Made by a program: the position numbers and the translations under genes
Notes under the pieces: generated by a model
Told to the model about the DNA's origin: nothing
The model's database searches: none
The model's input: only the letters and a program-made list of their open reading frames with translations
Source: Streptomyces ardesiacus
GTDB lineage: Bacteria > Actinomycetota > Actinomycetes > Streptomycetales > Streptomycetaceae
Assembly: GCF_003112575.1 (NCBI RefSeq)
Contig: NZ_BEWC01000001.1
Span: 1,302,001-1,366,000 of the forward strand
Reading direction: 5' to 3'
Length of the DNA: 64,000 bases
Shown here: positions 8,348 to 15,518 of the stretch, in pieces
How positions within the stretch are numbered: the first letter of the stretch is position 1
Layout: the number at the start of each line of letters is the position of its first letter

Positions 8348-8786
8348 GGGTCAGTCGCTCCAGTACGGCCATGGTGGCGATCACCGCGCGGCGCTCCTCC
8401 TCCGTGCACCTGGCCTGCAGGCGGTCGGCGAGCCACTCCGTCCGGGCCTGCCGGCCCTCCTCCACTCGGCGCACGCCCTCCGCGGTCAGCGTGATCAGCA
8501 GGCGGCGTCCGTCGTCCGGGTCGGGACGGCGCTCCACCAGCCCCCTGGCGGCGAGTGCCGCGACCGTCGCCGTCATCGACTGGTGCCGGACCCCCTCGGT
8601 GGCGGCGAGTTCGCTGGCCGTGACATCCCCCTTGTCCGACAGCCGGGCCAGGACCGAGGACTGACCGAGGGTGAGGTCCTCGACCTCGGACGCCTTCAGG
8701 ATGCGCCGGCGCAGCCGGCTGATGACCGCACGGACCTCGCGCGAGGCCTGGACGGCCGAGGCGGAGGGGCTCTCGTTCTCGCTCAT
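8340..8786 (-). CDS. MarR-family transcriptional regulator
   Basis: This 148-residue winged-helix regulator has the DNA-binding region at about 45-105: LTLGQSSVLARLSDKGDVTA, then ELAATEGVRHQSMTATVAAL as recognition helix, and the wing DPDDGRRLLITLT. It overlaps the start of the MFS exporter gene by 8 nt, the classical arrangement in which MarR represses its own operon and releases DNA when a drug binds. A TACAG-N6-CTGTA inverted repeat lies 32-47 nt upstream and is the likely operator. Confidence 0.92.
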   Translation of the reverse strand: MSENESPSASAVQASREVRAVISRLRRRILKASEVEDLTLGQSSVLARLSDKGDVTASELAATEGVRHQSMTATVAALAARGLVERRPDPDDGRRLLITLTAEGVRRVEEGRQARTEWLADRLQARCTEEERRAVIATMAVLERLTRD

Positions 8787-8817
8787 GCCCCCAGGCTAAT
8801 GTCCACAGGGCGAGCTG

Positions 8818-8833
8818 TACAGGTTGGACTGTA
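8818..8833. promoter_or_regulatory. Inverted repeat TACAG-N6-CTGTA, likely MarR operator
   Basis: A perfect 5+5 inverted repeat with a 6-nt centre lies upstream of the marR-MFS operon and is followed by an AT-rich TATATAT stretch that is unusual in this GC-rich DNA. Size and place fit autoregulation by the MarR protein. Confidence 0.5.
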
Positions 8834-8860
8834 TATATGGTGCACGAGGTCGCGCCGAGG

Positions 8861-9044
8861 ACCGACTCCGCACGGGTGGCGAGTCCGGCCGGACCGGCGA
8901 CCGTCCGCGTGGCCTGCCGGGCCTCCGGCGCTCCCGTCGAGTACGACGTCTACAGCAACGACGCCCGGTCTTACCCCGGCCACGGCGGTTGCGCCCCCGT
9001 CCCCTCGTCGACGCCGACGACGCCCGGCTCCCAGGAGTGCCCCC
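8861..9044 (+). pseudogene. Decayed copy of the C-terminal domain of the downstream secreted protein
   Basis: Translated in frame from 8861, this stretch reads ARVASPAGPATVRVACRASG and then EYDVYSNDARSYPGHGG. It lines up column by column with residues 369-412 of the next gene's product (TRVASLPGPTTVRVRCQVHG, DYDGYSNDAWSYLPDYGG). The DNA match continues past that point in a shifted frame (gacgcccggctccc against gacgcctggctccc) right up to the start codon of the intact gene. It has no start, no signal peptide and a frameshift. It looks like a leftover of a tandem duplication or of a lost neighbouring paralogue. Confidence 0.75.
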
Positions 9045-10343
9045 ATGCCGACCCCTTCGCCCCGCCGTCGCGGGCCCCGCACCACGCGCGCCCTGAACGG
9101 CACGGTGTGCCTGCTCGCCCTCGCCGGTACGGCCCTCGCCTCCGCGCCGGCAGCGCCCGCCGCTCCCGCCCCGGCCACCGGCGCCGCGGAACCGCCCGCC
9201 CCGGTCTCCTGGCGCGCGGACCTGTCCCGGACCGGCGCCGACGACGTGAACGTCCGGTACGACGCGGGCGCGCTGCGGGTGCGCGACGGCTCCGTCAGCC
9301 CCGCCTCCCTCGGCCGCGACCGGGGCTACGCCTCCGCGGTGCTGGAGACGCACCACGTGGACCGGCCCGTGAACCGGGTCGCCGTGGACCTGGACGCGAC
9401 GGTGCCCGACGCGGCGAGCGTCGAGACCGACGTGCGCGGACGCACGGCCGGCGGAACCTGGACCGAGTGGCGGCGGGCGGCGCCCGGCGCACCGGCCGAG
9501 CTGCCCCGCGACGTCGTGGACGTCCAGGCCCGGCTCACCCTGTGGAACGCCGCGGGCGAGCCCACCGCGACCGTACGGGCGGTGACCCTGACGGCGGACG
9601 ACGCGGGCACCGCCCCCGCCGAACCCGCACCGTCGACCAGGGCCTCCGCCTTCTCCGCCCGCGTCTACGCCACCCGCGAGGGCCTCGTCGGACACACCAC
9701 CGCCAACGGGCACGTCATCCAGACCAACGACCACTTCGTGGCCCTCCCCTCCCGCCGCGCCCTGTCGCCCAACGGCAGTGCGCAGTACTCGGTGCAGGTG
9801 TGCGGGCCCGTCCGCTGCGAGACCGCGCCGGTGTGGGACGTCGGCCCGTGGAACACGCACGACGACCACTGGAACCCCTCGGCGCAGCGCGAGCAGTGGA
9901 AGGACCTGCCGCAGGGCCGTCCCCAGGCGCAGGCCGCCTACGAGGACGGCTACAACGGCGGGCGCGACGAGTTCAACCGGCAGGTCGCCAACCCGGCCGG
10001 CATCGACCTGGCCGACGGCACCTTCTACAACGTCGGCCTCGACGACAACGGCTGGGTGACCGTCACCTACCTGTGGACCGAGGGCGGCGGCGACACCACG
10101 TCGTTCTCGACCTGGGGCACCGACGTGAGCGTCCGGCAGCAGGCGACGACCGCGTCCACGCGCGTGGCGAGCCTGCCCGGGCCCACCACCGTGCGGGTGC
10201 GGTGCCAGGTCCACGGCCAGCTCGTGGACTACGACGGCTACAGCAACGACGCCTGGTCCTACCTGCCGGACTACGGCGGCTACGTCTCCAACGTCTTCCT
10301 CGACGTGGCCGACGCCTGGCTCCCGGACGTGCCCACCTGCTGA
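9045..10343 (+). CDS. Secreted protein with DPBB-like and C-terminal SH3-like regions
   Basis: This 432-residue exported protein starts with an Arg-rich n-region and an Ala-rich hydrophobic signal (1-45). Residues 50-190 form a beta-rich segment. Residues 200-345 contain ATREGLVGHTTANGHVI, VCGPVRCETAPVWDVGPWN and a single-domain pattern that I read, tentatively, as a double-psi beta-barrel like RlpA or expansins. Residues 361-432 look like a bacterial SH3-type wall-binding module ending in Cys. An ATG with GGAG 9 nt upstream sets the start, and that ribosome site lies inside the decayed copy upstream. The function is unknown; cell-wall binding or peptidoglycan hydrolysis is a guess. Confidence 0.82.
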   Translation: MPTPSPRRRGPRTTRALNGTVCLLALAGTALASAPAAPAAPAPATGAAEPPAPVSWRADLSRTGADDVNVRYDAGALRVRDGSVSPASLGRDRGYASAVLETHHVDRPVNRVAVDLDATVPDAASVETDVRGRTAGGTWTEWRRAAPGAPAELPRDVVDVQARLTLWNAAGEPTATVRAVTLTADDAGTAPAEPAPSTRASAFSARVYATREGLVGHTTANGHVIQTNDHFVALPSRRALSPNGSAQYSVQVCGPVRCETAPVWDVGPWNTHDDHWNPSAQREQWKDLPQGRPQAQAAYEDGYNGGRDEFNRQVANPAGIDLADGTFYNVGLDDNGWVTVTYLWTEGGGDTTSFSTWGTDVSVRQQATTASTRVASLPGPTTVRVRCQVHGQLVDYDGYSNDAWSYLPDYGGYVSNVFLDVADAWLPDVPTC

Positions 10344-10418
10344 CGACTCGTCGGCGGCGCCGGTGGCGACCGTCGGCGCCGGTGGCCACACCCGTCAGGG
10401 CCGCGGCGCCGGCGCTCG

Positions 10419-10454
10419 CGGTGAGCCGGGGAGGGGAGTTCCGCCGGCTCACCG
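10419..10454. terminator. Stem-loop in convergent intergenic region
   Basis: CGGTGAGCCGG and CCGGCTCACCG form an 11-bp perfect stem with a 14-nt loop. It lies between the secreted protein gene and the convergent end of pxpC, in a 228-bp gap where I see no gene. Confidence 0.55.
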
Positions 10455-10571
10455 ACGTGCCGGAGCACCTCGCCCGGGAGAGCGCGGCGGCCCGGCTCGT
10501 CCCCGGCTCCGCCCGCGACCGGCCGGATCCGTCAGGGTGCTTCGTCGGCGAGGTGACCGGCCCGCCGGCCG

Positions 10572-11429
10572 TCAGGCGAGGGTGAAACGCACCGGGGTTC
10601 CGGCCGTGGCCTGGGCCGCCGCAGCGAGCGCCGGCTCGGGGACGACCGCGACGACGGGGTAGCCCCCCGTCGTCGGGTGGTCGTGCAGGAAGATCACCGG
10701 GCGCCCGTCCGGCGGAACCTGCACGGCGCCCAGCACCATGCCCTCACTGGGCAGTTCCCCGGTGGAGGTGCGCTGCAGCGGCGGCCCCTCGGTGCGCAGG
10801 CCTATGCGGTTGCTGTGCGGCGAGACACGGTAGGCGGCCGAGGTGAGCGTGCGCAGCGCGGCCGGGGAGAACCAGTCGGCGCGGGGGCCCAGGCGCACCG
10901 GCAGGACCAGTTCGGCGGGCGGTCCGGGCCAGGGTGCGGCGGCGGACGCCGGCACCGGCCGCCGCGGAGAACCCACCGGCACGATGTCCCCGTCCCGCAG
11001 GGGGGCCGGGCCCAGCCCCGACAGCAGGTCCGTCGAGCGGCTGCCCAGAACGGGCTCGGCGGCCACGCCGCCCGCGACGGCGACGTACGAGCGGACTCCC
11101 GCGGTCGCCGCGCCGACGTCCAGGACGGAACCCGCCGGCACCCGCACCGGGGTGCCCCAGGCGGCCGGCCCGCCGTCGACCGTCACCGGGCAGGGCGCCC
11201 CGCCGACGACCACGGTGACGTCCCGGTCGGGCCGCAGGGCGCAGCCGGTCAGGGTCGTCTCCAGGACGGCGGCGTCCGGGTCGTTGCCGAGGAGGCGGTT
11301 GGCGAGCCGCATCGCGGGCGCGTCCAGCGCGCCGGAGCGGGGGACGCCCAGGTGGGCGTGGCCGGGCCGGCCCGCGTCCTGCACGGTCGTGAGCGCGCCG
11401 GAGCGCGCGACCGTCAGCCCGGCCGTCAT
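10572..11429 (-). CDS. pxpC: 5-oxoprolinase subunit C (biotin-dependent carboxyltransferase-like)
   Basis: This 285-residue PxpC/KipA-family protein is the third subunit of the ATP-dependent 5-oxoprolinase PxpABC, which opens 5-oxoproline (pyroglutamate) to glutamate. Visible family features are TTVQDAGRPGHAHLGVPRSG (14-33), LGNDPDAAVLE, the SNRIGLR segment and the C-terminal HDHPTTGGYPVVAVV. The ATG overlaps the end of pxpB in an ATGA junction. The chain is slightly shorter than some homologues but complete at both ends. The older name for this family, allophanate hydrolase subunit 2, is misleading in this context. Confidence 0.93.
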   Translation of the reverse strand: MTAGLTVARSGALTTVQDAGRPGHAHLGVPRSGALDAPAMRLANRLLGNDPDAAVLETTLTGCALRPDRDVTVVVGGAPCPVTVDGGPAAWGTPVRVPAGSVLDVGAATAGVRSYVAVAGGVAAEPVLGSRSTDLLSGLGPAPLRDGDIVPVGSPRRPVPASAAAPWPGPPAELVLPVRLGPRADWFSPAALRTLTSAAYRVSPHSNRIGLRTEGPPLQRTSTGELPSEGMVLGAVQVPPDGRPVIFLHDHPTTGGYPVVAVVPEPALAAAAQATAGTPVRFTLA

Positions 11430-12130
11430 GCCCCGGCCTCCGGGCTCGTCGCCTGCGCCGCCGCGGAGCCGGTCCCGGTGCCGTCCGCCGCCGCGTCCGC
11501 TGTGACAAACCGCACACGCGTCCCCGGTGTGAGCAGCGCCGCACGCTCCCGTGCGGGATCCCACAGCGGCCGCGGGTCGGGCATGGTGCCGATGAGCTGC
11601 CAGCCGCCCGGGGTGGCCCGCGGGTAGACGGCGCTGTAGGGACCGGCGAGGGCGACCGCGCCGGCCGGTACGCGGGTCCTGGGCGTGGACCGGCGGGGGA
11701 CGTGCAGGCGGGGCGGCAGCCCGGTGAGGTAGCCGAACCCGGGAGCGAAGCCGCAGAACGCCACCCGGTAGGTGTGCGCCCGGTGCAGGGCGCCGACCTC
11801 CTCCGGCGCGACTCCCCACAGGGCCGCCACGTCGGCCAGGTCCGGCCCGTCGTAGCGCACGGGGATCTCCACCGCCTCGCCCGTGTCGTCGGCGACCGGC
11901 GGCACCTCCCAGCCGTCCACCGCGCGGGCCAGCGCCTCCGGGTCCGCCACCCCGTCCAGCAGGACGGTCCGCGCCCCCGGCACCACCTCCGTGACCGGCG
12001 GCAGCGTCCCGGCGGCGCGCCGGCGCAGCACCTCGGCGTGGAAGGCCGCGGTGTGCTCGGCGTCGGGCAACTCGACCAGGAGGGCATGGCGGCCGGCCGG
12101 ACGCGCGGCGAGGGACCGCCCGCCGCTCAC
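11426..12130 (-). CDS. pxpB: 5-oxoprolinase subunit B
   Basis: This 234-residue PxpB/KipI-family protein acts with PxpC in the ATP-dependent step of 5-oxoproline opening. Family marks are IPVRYDGPDLADVA (about 118-131), HTYRVAFCGFAPGFGYLTGL (about 147-166) and the PGGWQLIG segment. The GTG start overlaps the stop of pxpA in a GTGA junction, giving the normal family length; longer in-frame starts would run into pxpA. The C-terminus overlaps pxpC by 4 nt, so all three subunits are translationally coupled. Confidence 0.93.
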   Translation of the reverse strand: MSGGRSLAARPAGRHALLVELPDAEHTAAFHAEVLRRRAAGTLPPVTEVVPGARTVLLDGVADPEALARAVDGWEVPPVADDTGEAVEIPVRYDGPDLADVAALWGVAPEEVGALHRAHTYRVAFCGFAPGFGYLTGLPPRLHVPRRSTPRTRVPAGAVALAGPYSAVYPRATPGGWQLIGTMPDPRPLWDPARERAALLTPGTRVRFVTADAAADGTGTGSAAAQATSPEAGA

Positions 12131-12879
12131 GCGAACGCCCCGATCCCGACCCCGGCCGTCTCCAGGGCCGCACGCACCCGGGCGGCGATCCGGGCGGCGT
12201 TCGGGGTGTCGCCGTGCACGCACAGGGAGCGGGCGGCGACCGTGACCGCCGTACCGTCCACCGCCTCGACGGAGCCGTCCACGGCGAACGCCACCGCACG
12301 GCGCACCACCGCGTCCGCGTCGGTCACCACCGAGCCCGGCTCGCGGCGGGGGACCAGGGTGCCCCCGGCGGTGTAGGCGCGGTCGGCGAAGGCCTCCGGG
12401 ACACCGGTGAGCCCCGCCTCGGCGGCGGCCACGAGCAGCCGCGAGCCGGGCAGGCCGAGCACGGGCAGCGCGCCGCCCGCCAGTCGCACCCCGGCCACGA
12501 CGGCACGGGCCTGGTCGTCGTCGTGGACGGTGCGGTTGTAGAGCGCGCCGTGCGGCTTGACGTAGGCGACGGTGGCCCCGGCGGCCTCGGCGAAGACCCG
12601 GAGCGCGCCGATCTGGTACGCCACCTCGGCGGCCAGTTCGCCGGCCGGGACGTCCATGGCGCGCCGTCCGAAGCCCGCCAGGTCGCGGTAGGAGACCTGG
12701 GCCCCGATCCGCACCCCGCGCTCCGCGGCGAGGTCGCAGACGCGACGCATCACCGAGGGGTCGCCCGCGTGGAAGCCGCAGGCGACGTTGGCGCTGGTGA
12801 CGACGGAGAGCAGGGCGTCGTCGTCGGTGAGGGTCCAGCGGCCGAAGCCTTCACCGAGATCTGCGTTGAGGTCGATCAC
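12127..12879 (-). CDS. pxpA: 5-oxoprolinase subunit A (LamB/YcsF family)
   Basis: This 250-residue PxpA begins at the family's usual N-terminus, IDLNADLGEGFG, and has NVACGFHAGD (31-40), YVKPHGALYN and SLCVHGDTP. It is the metal-dependent (beta/alpha)-barrel subunit of 5-oxoprolinase. I chose the GTG at 12879. An upstream TTG (12915) would add 12 residues foreign to the family and has no ribosome site. The -10 box TACTTT ends 6 nt before this GTG, so the predicted transcript begins at the start codon itself: a leaderless mRNA. First gene of the leftward pxpABC operon. Confidence 0.92.
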   Translation of the reverse strand: MIDLNADLGEGFGRWTLTDDDALLSVVTSANVACGFHAGDPSVMRRVCDLAAERGVRIGAQVSYRDLAGFGRRAMDVPAGELAAEVAYQIGALRVFAEAAGATVAYVKPHGALYNRTVHDDDQARAVVAGVRLAGGALPVLGLPGSRLLVAAAEAGLTGVPEAFADRAYTAGGTLVPRREPGSVVTDADAVVRRAVAFAVDGSVEAVDGTAVTVAARSLCVHGDTPNAARIAARVRAALETAGVGIGAFA

Positions 12880-12885
12880 CCTCCG

Positions 12886-12915
12886 AAAGTAGACGATCGT
12901 TGAACGATCCGACAA
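12886..12915 (-). promoter_or_regulatory. pxpA promoter with operator palindrome in its spacer
   Basis: On the minus strand TTGTCG (12915-12910) and TACTTT (12891-12886) are 18 nt apart. The 15-bp palindrome GATCGTT-G-AACGATC (12895-12909) fills the spacer from the base next to the -35 box, so a bound repressor would block RNA polymerase. The predicted start point coincides with the GTG of pxpA. Confidence 0.65.
12895..12909. promoter_or_regulatory. Operator copy 1: GATCGTTGAACGATC
   Basis: This 15-bp perfect palindrome (7+1+7) is identical to a second copy at 12968-12982, with 73 bp between equivalent positions. The pair serves the two divergent promoters of the 5-oxoproline locus. The size is usual for a dimeric GntR-family (FadR-type) repressor, but no such gene is in this window. 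Confidence 0.75.
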
Positions 12916-12961
12916 GAGATGCGTGGCTCGTCGTCTTCCGTGAACGGTGAGGATTCACCTC

Positions 12962-12990
12962 TTGTTAGATCGTTGAACGATCGCTAGTGT
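12962..12990 (+). promoter_or_regulatory. Promoter for the DUF969-DUF979-pcp operon with operator in its spacer
   Basis: TTGTTA (12962-12967) and TAGTGT (12985-12990) are exactly 17 nt apart, and the spacer begins with the second 15-bp palindrome (12968-12982). Transcription would start near 12997, about 100 nt before the DUF969 start codon. Confidence 0.65.
12968..12982. promoter_or_regulatory. Operator copy 2: GATCGTTGAACGATC
   Basis: The same 15-bp perfect palindrome as at 12895-12909, here placed immediately after the -35 box of the rightward promoter. The mirror-image placement of both copies indicates coordinated repression of uptake, peptidase and oxoprolinase genes. Confidence 0.75.
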
Positions 12991-13097
12991 CCGTGCATCT
13001 GCCACGTATCCGGAGCTATGGTCCCCGGGACCGATGAGTCACGTTCCGAAGCTCCGGATCCGTGCCCTGCCCCCTCATGCCTGAAGAAGGCCACCGA

Positions 13098-13817
13098 ATG
13101 ATCGTTCTCCTCGGTGTGGTCGTGGTGATCCTCGGATTCGTCACGCGCCGCAACCCCGTCCTCGTGGTGGGCGTAGCCGGTATCGTCACCGGACTGCTCG
13201 GCAAGATGAACCCGCTGGAGGTCCTCGCGGCCTTCGGCCGGTCCTTCGCCGACAGCCGCTCGGTCACCGTCTACGCCATCGTGCTCCCGGTGATCGGGCT
13301 GCTCGAGCGCTACGGCCTGCGCGAGCAGGCCCGCCGTCTCATCGGCCGCCTGGGCAAGCTCAGCGCCGGCCGGTTCCTCACCGTCTACCTGCTGGTCCGG
13401 CAGGTCACCGCGGCCTTCGGCCTCAACAGCATCGGCGGCCCGGCGCAGACCGTGCGGCCCCTGGTGGCACCCATGGCCGAGGCCGCCGCCGAACGCTCCA
13501 CCGGGGCCAGGCTGCCCGACAAGCTGCGTGAGAAGGTGCGCTCCTACTCGGCCTCGGCCGACACGGTGGGCGTCTTCTTCGGCGAGGACTGCTTCATCGC
13601 CATCGGCTCCATCCTGCTGATCACCGGCTTCGTGAACTCCACGTACCACCAGGACATCGAGCCGACCCAGCTCGCCCTGTGGGCGATCCCGCTGGCCGTC
13701 TGCGCCTTCCTCATCCACGGTGCCCGGCTGCTGCTCATGGACAAGCAGCTCGAACGCGAGATGGCACAGGCCGCCGCCGAGCACGACCTGCCGCTTCCCG
13801 AGGGGGCCGACAAGTGA
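13098..13817 (+). CDS. DUF969 membrane protein, probable 5-oxoproline transporter component
   Basis: This 239-residue integral membrane protein has about five to six helices (roughly residues 2-22, 27-45, 60-80, 165-185, 195-215) and the conserved FGLNSIGGPAQTVRPLVAPMAEAA stretch, which covers about residues 105-128. Family DUF969 nearly always travels with DUF979 and with 5-oxoproline genes, as here, and is thought to form a carboxylate transporter. The ATG has AAGAAGG about 8 nt upstream. It overlaps the DUF979 start (GTGA junction), so the two are co-translated. The transport substrate is inferred from context. Confidence 0.85.
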   Translation: MIVLLGVVVVILGFVTRRNPVLVVGVAGIVTGLLGKMNPLEVLAAFGRSFADSRSVTVYAIVLPVIGLLERYGLREQARRLIGRLGKLSAGRFLTVYLLVRQVTAAFGLNSIGGPAQTVRPLVAPMAEAAAERSTGARLPDKLREKVRSYSASADTVGVFFGEDCFIAIGSILLITGFVNSTYHQDIEPTQLALWAIPLAVCAFLIHGARLLLMDKQLEREMAQAAAEHDLPLPEGADK

Positions 13818-14788
13818 TCAAGGTCGAATGGCTGTACTGGCTGATAGGCCTCGTCTTCGTGGTCATGGCCGTGCAAATGGCCACGGACCGCAGCAACCCC
13901 AAGCGGTGGACGTCCGCCGCGTTCTGGGGCCTGCTCGGGCTCACCTTCCCCTACGGCACCGGCGTCGCCAACGCCACCGCGGACAACGGCGGCTGGACCC
14001 TGCCCGCCGAACCGCTCGGCGTCGCCGTCCTCGCCCTGATCGTGCTGGCCGGCTTCAACTTCCTCGGCAAGGGCGTTCCGGTCACCACCACCGGCGAGCA
14101 GCGCGAGGCCGCCGCGGGCCGGCTCGGCAACAAGATCTTCATCCCCGCGCTGACCATCCCGCTCGTCGCCATCGTCTGCGCCTCCGTGCTGGACGAGTCC
14201 GGGCTCTTCGAGTCGGGCAAGGCCACCCTCCTCGGGCTCGGCCTCGGCTGCATCGCGGCGCTCGTCGTCGGCATGTTCGTCACCGGCGAGAAGAAGGTCT
14301 CCGTCCCGATCCACTCCGGCCGCTCCATGCTGGAGGCGATGGGCTCCGCCCTGCTGCTGCCCCAGCTCCTGGCCGTGCTCGGCTCGATCTTCGCCGCCGC
14401 CGGAGTCGGCGACCAGGTCGGCGACATCATGAACAAGGTCCTGCCCGACGACTCGAAGTACCTCGCCGTCCTCGCCTACTGCGTCGGCATGTTCCTGTTC
14501 ACCGTCATCATGGGCAACGCCTTCGCCGCCTTCCCCGTGATGACCGCGGCGATCGGCTGGCCGGTGCTCATCCAGCAGATGCACGGCAACGAGCCCGCCG
14601 TCCTCGCGATCGGCATGCTGGCCGGTTTCGCCGGCACGCTGTGCACGCCGATGGCCGCCAACTTCAACATCGTCCCGGCCACCCTGCTCGAACTGAAGGA
14701 CCAGTACGGGCCGATCAAGGCACAGCTCCCGACGGGCATCGCCCTGCTCGGCTGCTGCACGGTCATCATGGCGCTCTTCGCCTTCTGA
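13814..14788 (+). CDS. DUF979 membrane protein, probable 5-oxoproline transporter component
   Basis: This 324-residue protein has about nine hydrophobic helices spread through its length, beginning VEWLYWLIGLVFVVMAVQMA (about residues 3-22). GNAFAAFPVMTAAIGWPVL and FAGTLCTPMAANFNIVPATLLEL are the conserved late segments. The GTG start overlaps the stop of DUF969, and no better start exists. DUF969 and DUF979 together probably make one permease for 5-oxoproline or a related cyclic acid, because the operon continues with pyroglutamyl peptidase and faces pxpABC across a shared control region. Confidence 0.85.
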   Translation: MIKVEWLYWLIGLVFVVMAVQMATDRSNPKRWTSAAFWGLLGLTFPYGTGVANATADNGGWTLPAEPLGVAVLALIVLAGFNFLGKGVPVTTTGEQREAAAGRLGNKIFIPALTIPLVAIVCASVLDESGLFESGKATLLGLGLGCIAALVVGMFVTGEKKVSVPIHSGRSMLEAMGSALLLPQLLAVLGSIFAAAGVGDQVGDIMNKVLPDDSKYLAVLAYCVGMFLFTVIMGNAFAAFPVMTAAIGWPVLIQQMHGNEPAVLAIGMLAGFAGTLCTPMAANFNIVPATLLELKDQYGPIKAQLPTGIALLGCCTVIMALFAF

Positions 14789-14867
14789 CCGCCCCGCCCC
14801 CGACCGCCGGCGCGGGCCCCGCCCGGCCGGCCCCCGTACGACCCGAACCGCAAGGCAAGGAACGCCC

Positions 14868-15518
14868 ATGACCCGTGTCCTCATCACCGGCTTCGCCCCC
14901 TTCGGCGGCGAACGCGTGAACCCGTCCTGGCAGGCGGCGTCCCTGGTGGCCGCCGAACCGCCCGCCGGGCTCACGGTCACCGCCGTCGAACTGCCCTGCG
15001 TCTTCGGCGCGTCCCTCGACGCCCTGCGCGAGGCCGTCCGGGCGGTCGGCCCCGAGCTGGTGCTCTGCCTGGGACAGGCGGGCGGACGCCCCGGCGTCAC
15101 CGTCGAGCGCGTCGGCATCAACATCGACGACGCCCGCATCCCCGACAACGCCGGCGCGCAGCCCATCGACGAACCGGTGGTCCCGGGCGGCCCCGCCGCC
15201 TACTTCTCCACCCTGCCCGTCAAGGCGTGCGTCGCCGCGATGCGCGAGGCCGGGGTCCCGGCCGCCGTCTCCCACACGGCCGGCACCTTCGTCTGCAACC
15301 ACGTCGCCTACGGTCTCGGCCACCTCATCGCCACCGAGTTCCCGCACCTGCGCGGCGGGTTCGCGCACGTGCCCTGGGCGCCGGAACAGGTCCCCGACGG
15401 CACCGCGCCCGCCCTGCCGCCCGCCACCGTCGCCCACGGCCTGCGCGCCCTGCTGGCCACCGCCGCCCGCACCCCCGCCGAGCAGGACCTGAAGGTCACC
15501 GAAGGAGCCACCCACTGA
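14868..15518 (+). CDS. pcp: Pyroglutamyl-peptidase I
   Basis: This 216-residue cysteine peptidase of family C15 releases N-terminal 5-oxoproline from peptides. The catalytic triad is in its expected places: Glu80 (TVERVGIN), Cys143 (GTFVCNHVAYG) and His167 (FAHVPW). TGFAPFGGERVNPSW at 7-21 is the substrate-pocket signature. It is the third gene of the rightward operon. Its product is the substrate of PxpABC encoded on the other side of the control region, so the locus links peptide-bound pyroglutamate to glutamate. An AAGGAA-type ribosome site precedes the ATG, and the 3' end overlaps the next gene by 1 nt. Confidence 0.96.
   Translation: MTRVLITGFAPFGGERVNPSWQAASLVAAEPPAGLTVTAVELPCVFGASLDALREAVRAVGPELVLCLGQAGGRPGVTVERVGINIDDARIPDNAGAQPIDEPVVPGGPAAYFSTLPVKACVAAMREAGVPAAVSHTAGTFVCNHVAYGLGHLIATEFPHLRGGFAHVPWAPEQVPDGTAPALPPATVAHGLRALLATAARTPAEQDLKVTEGATH

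Noticed and set aside
10344..10571. Possible gene remnant in the convergent gap (EFRRLTDVPEHLARESAAARL in a plus frame)
   Set aside because: Only a short stretch looks protein-like, with no start, no family match I recognise and a stem-loop through it.
12880..12915. Upstream TTG start for pxpA
   Set aside because: It adds 12 residues not seen in the family, lacks a ribosome site and lies in the -35 box of the predicted promoter.
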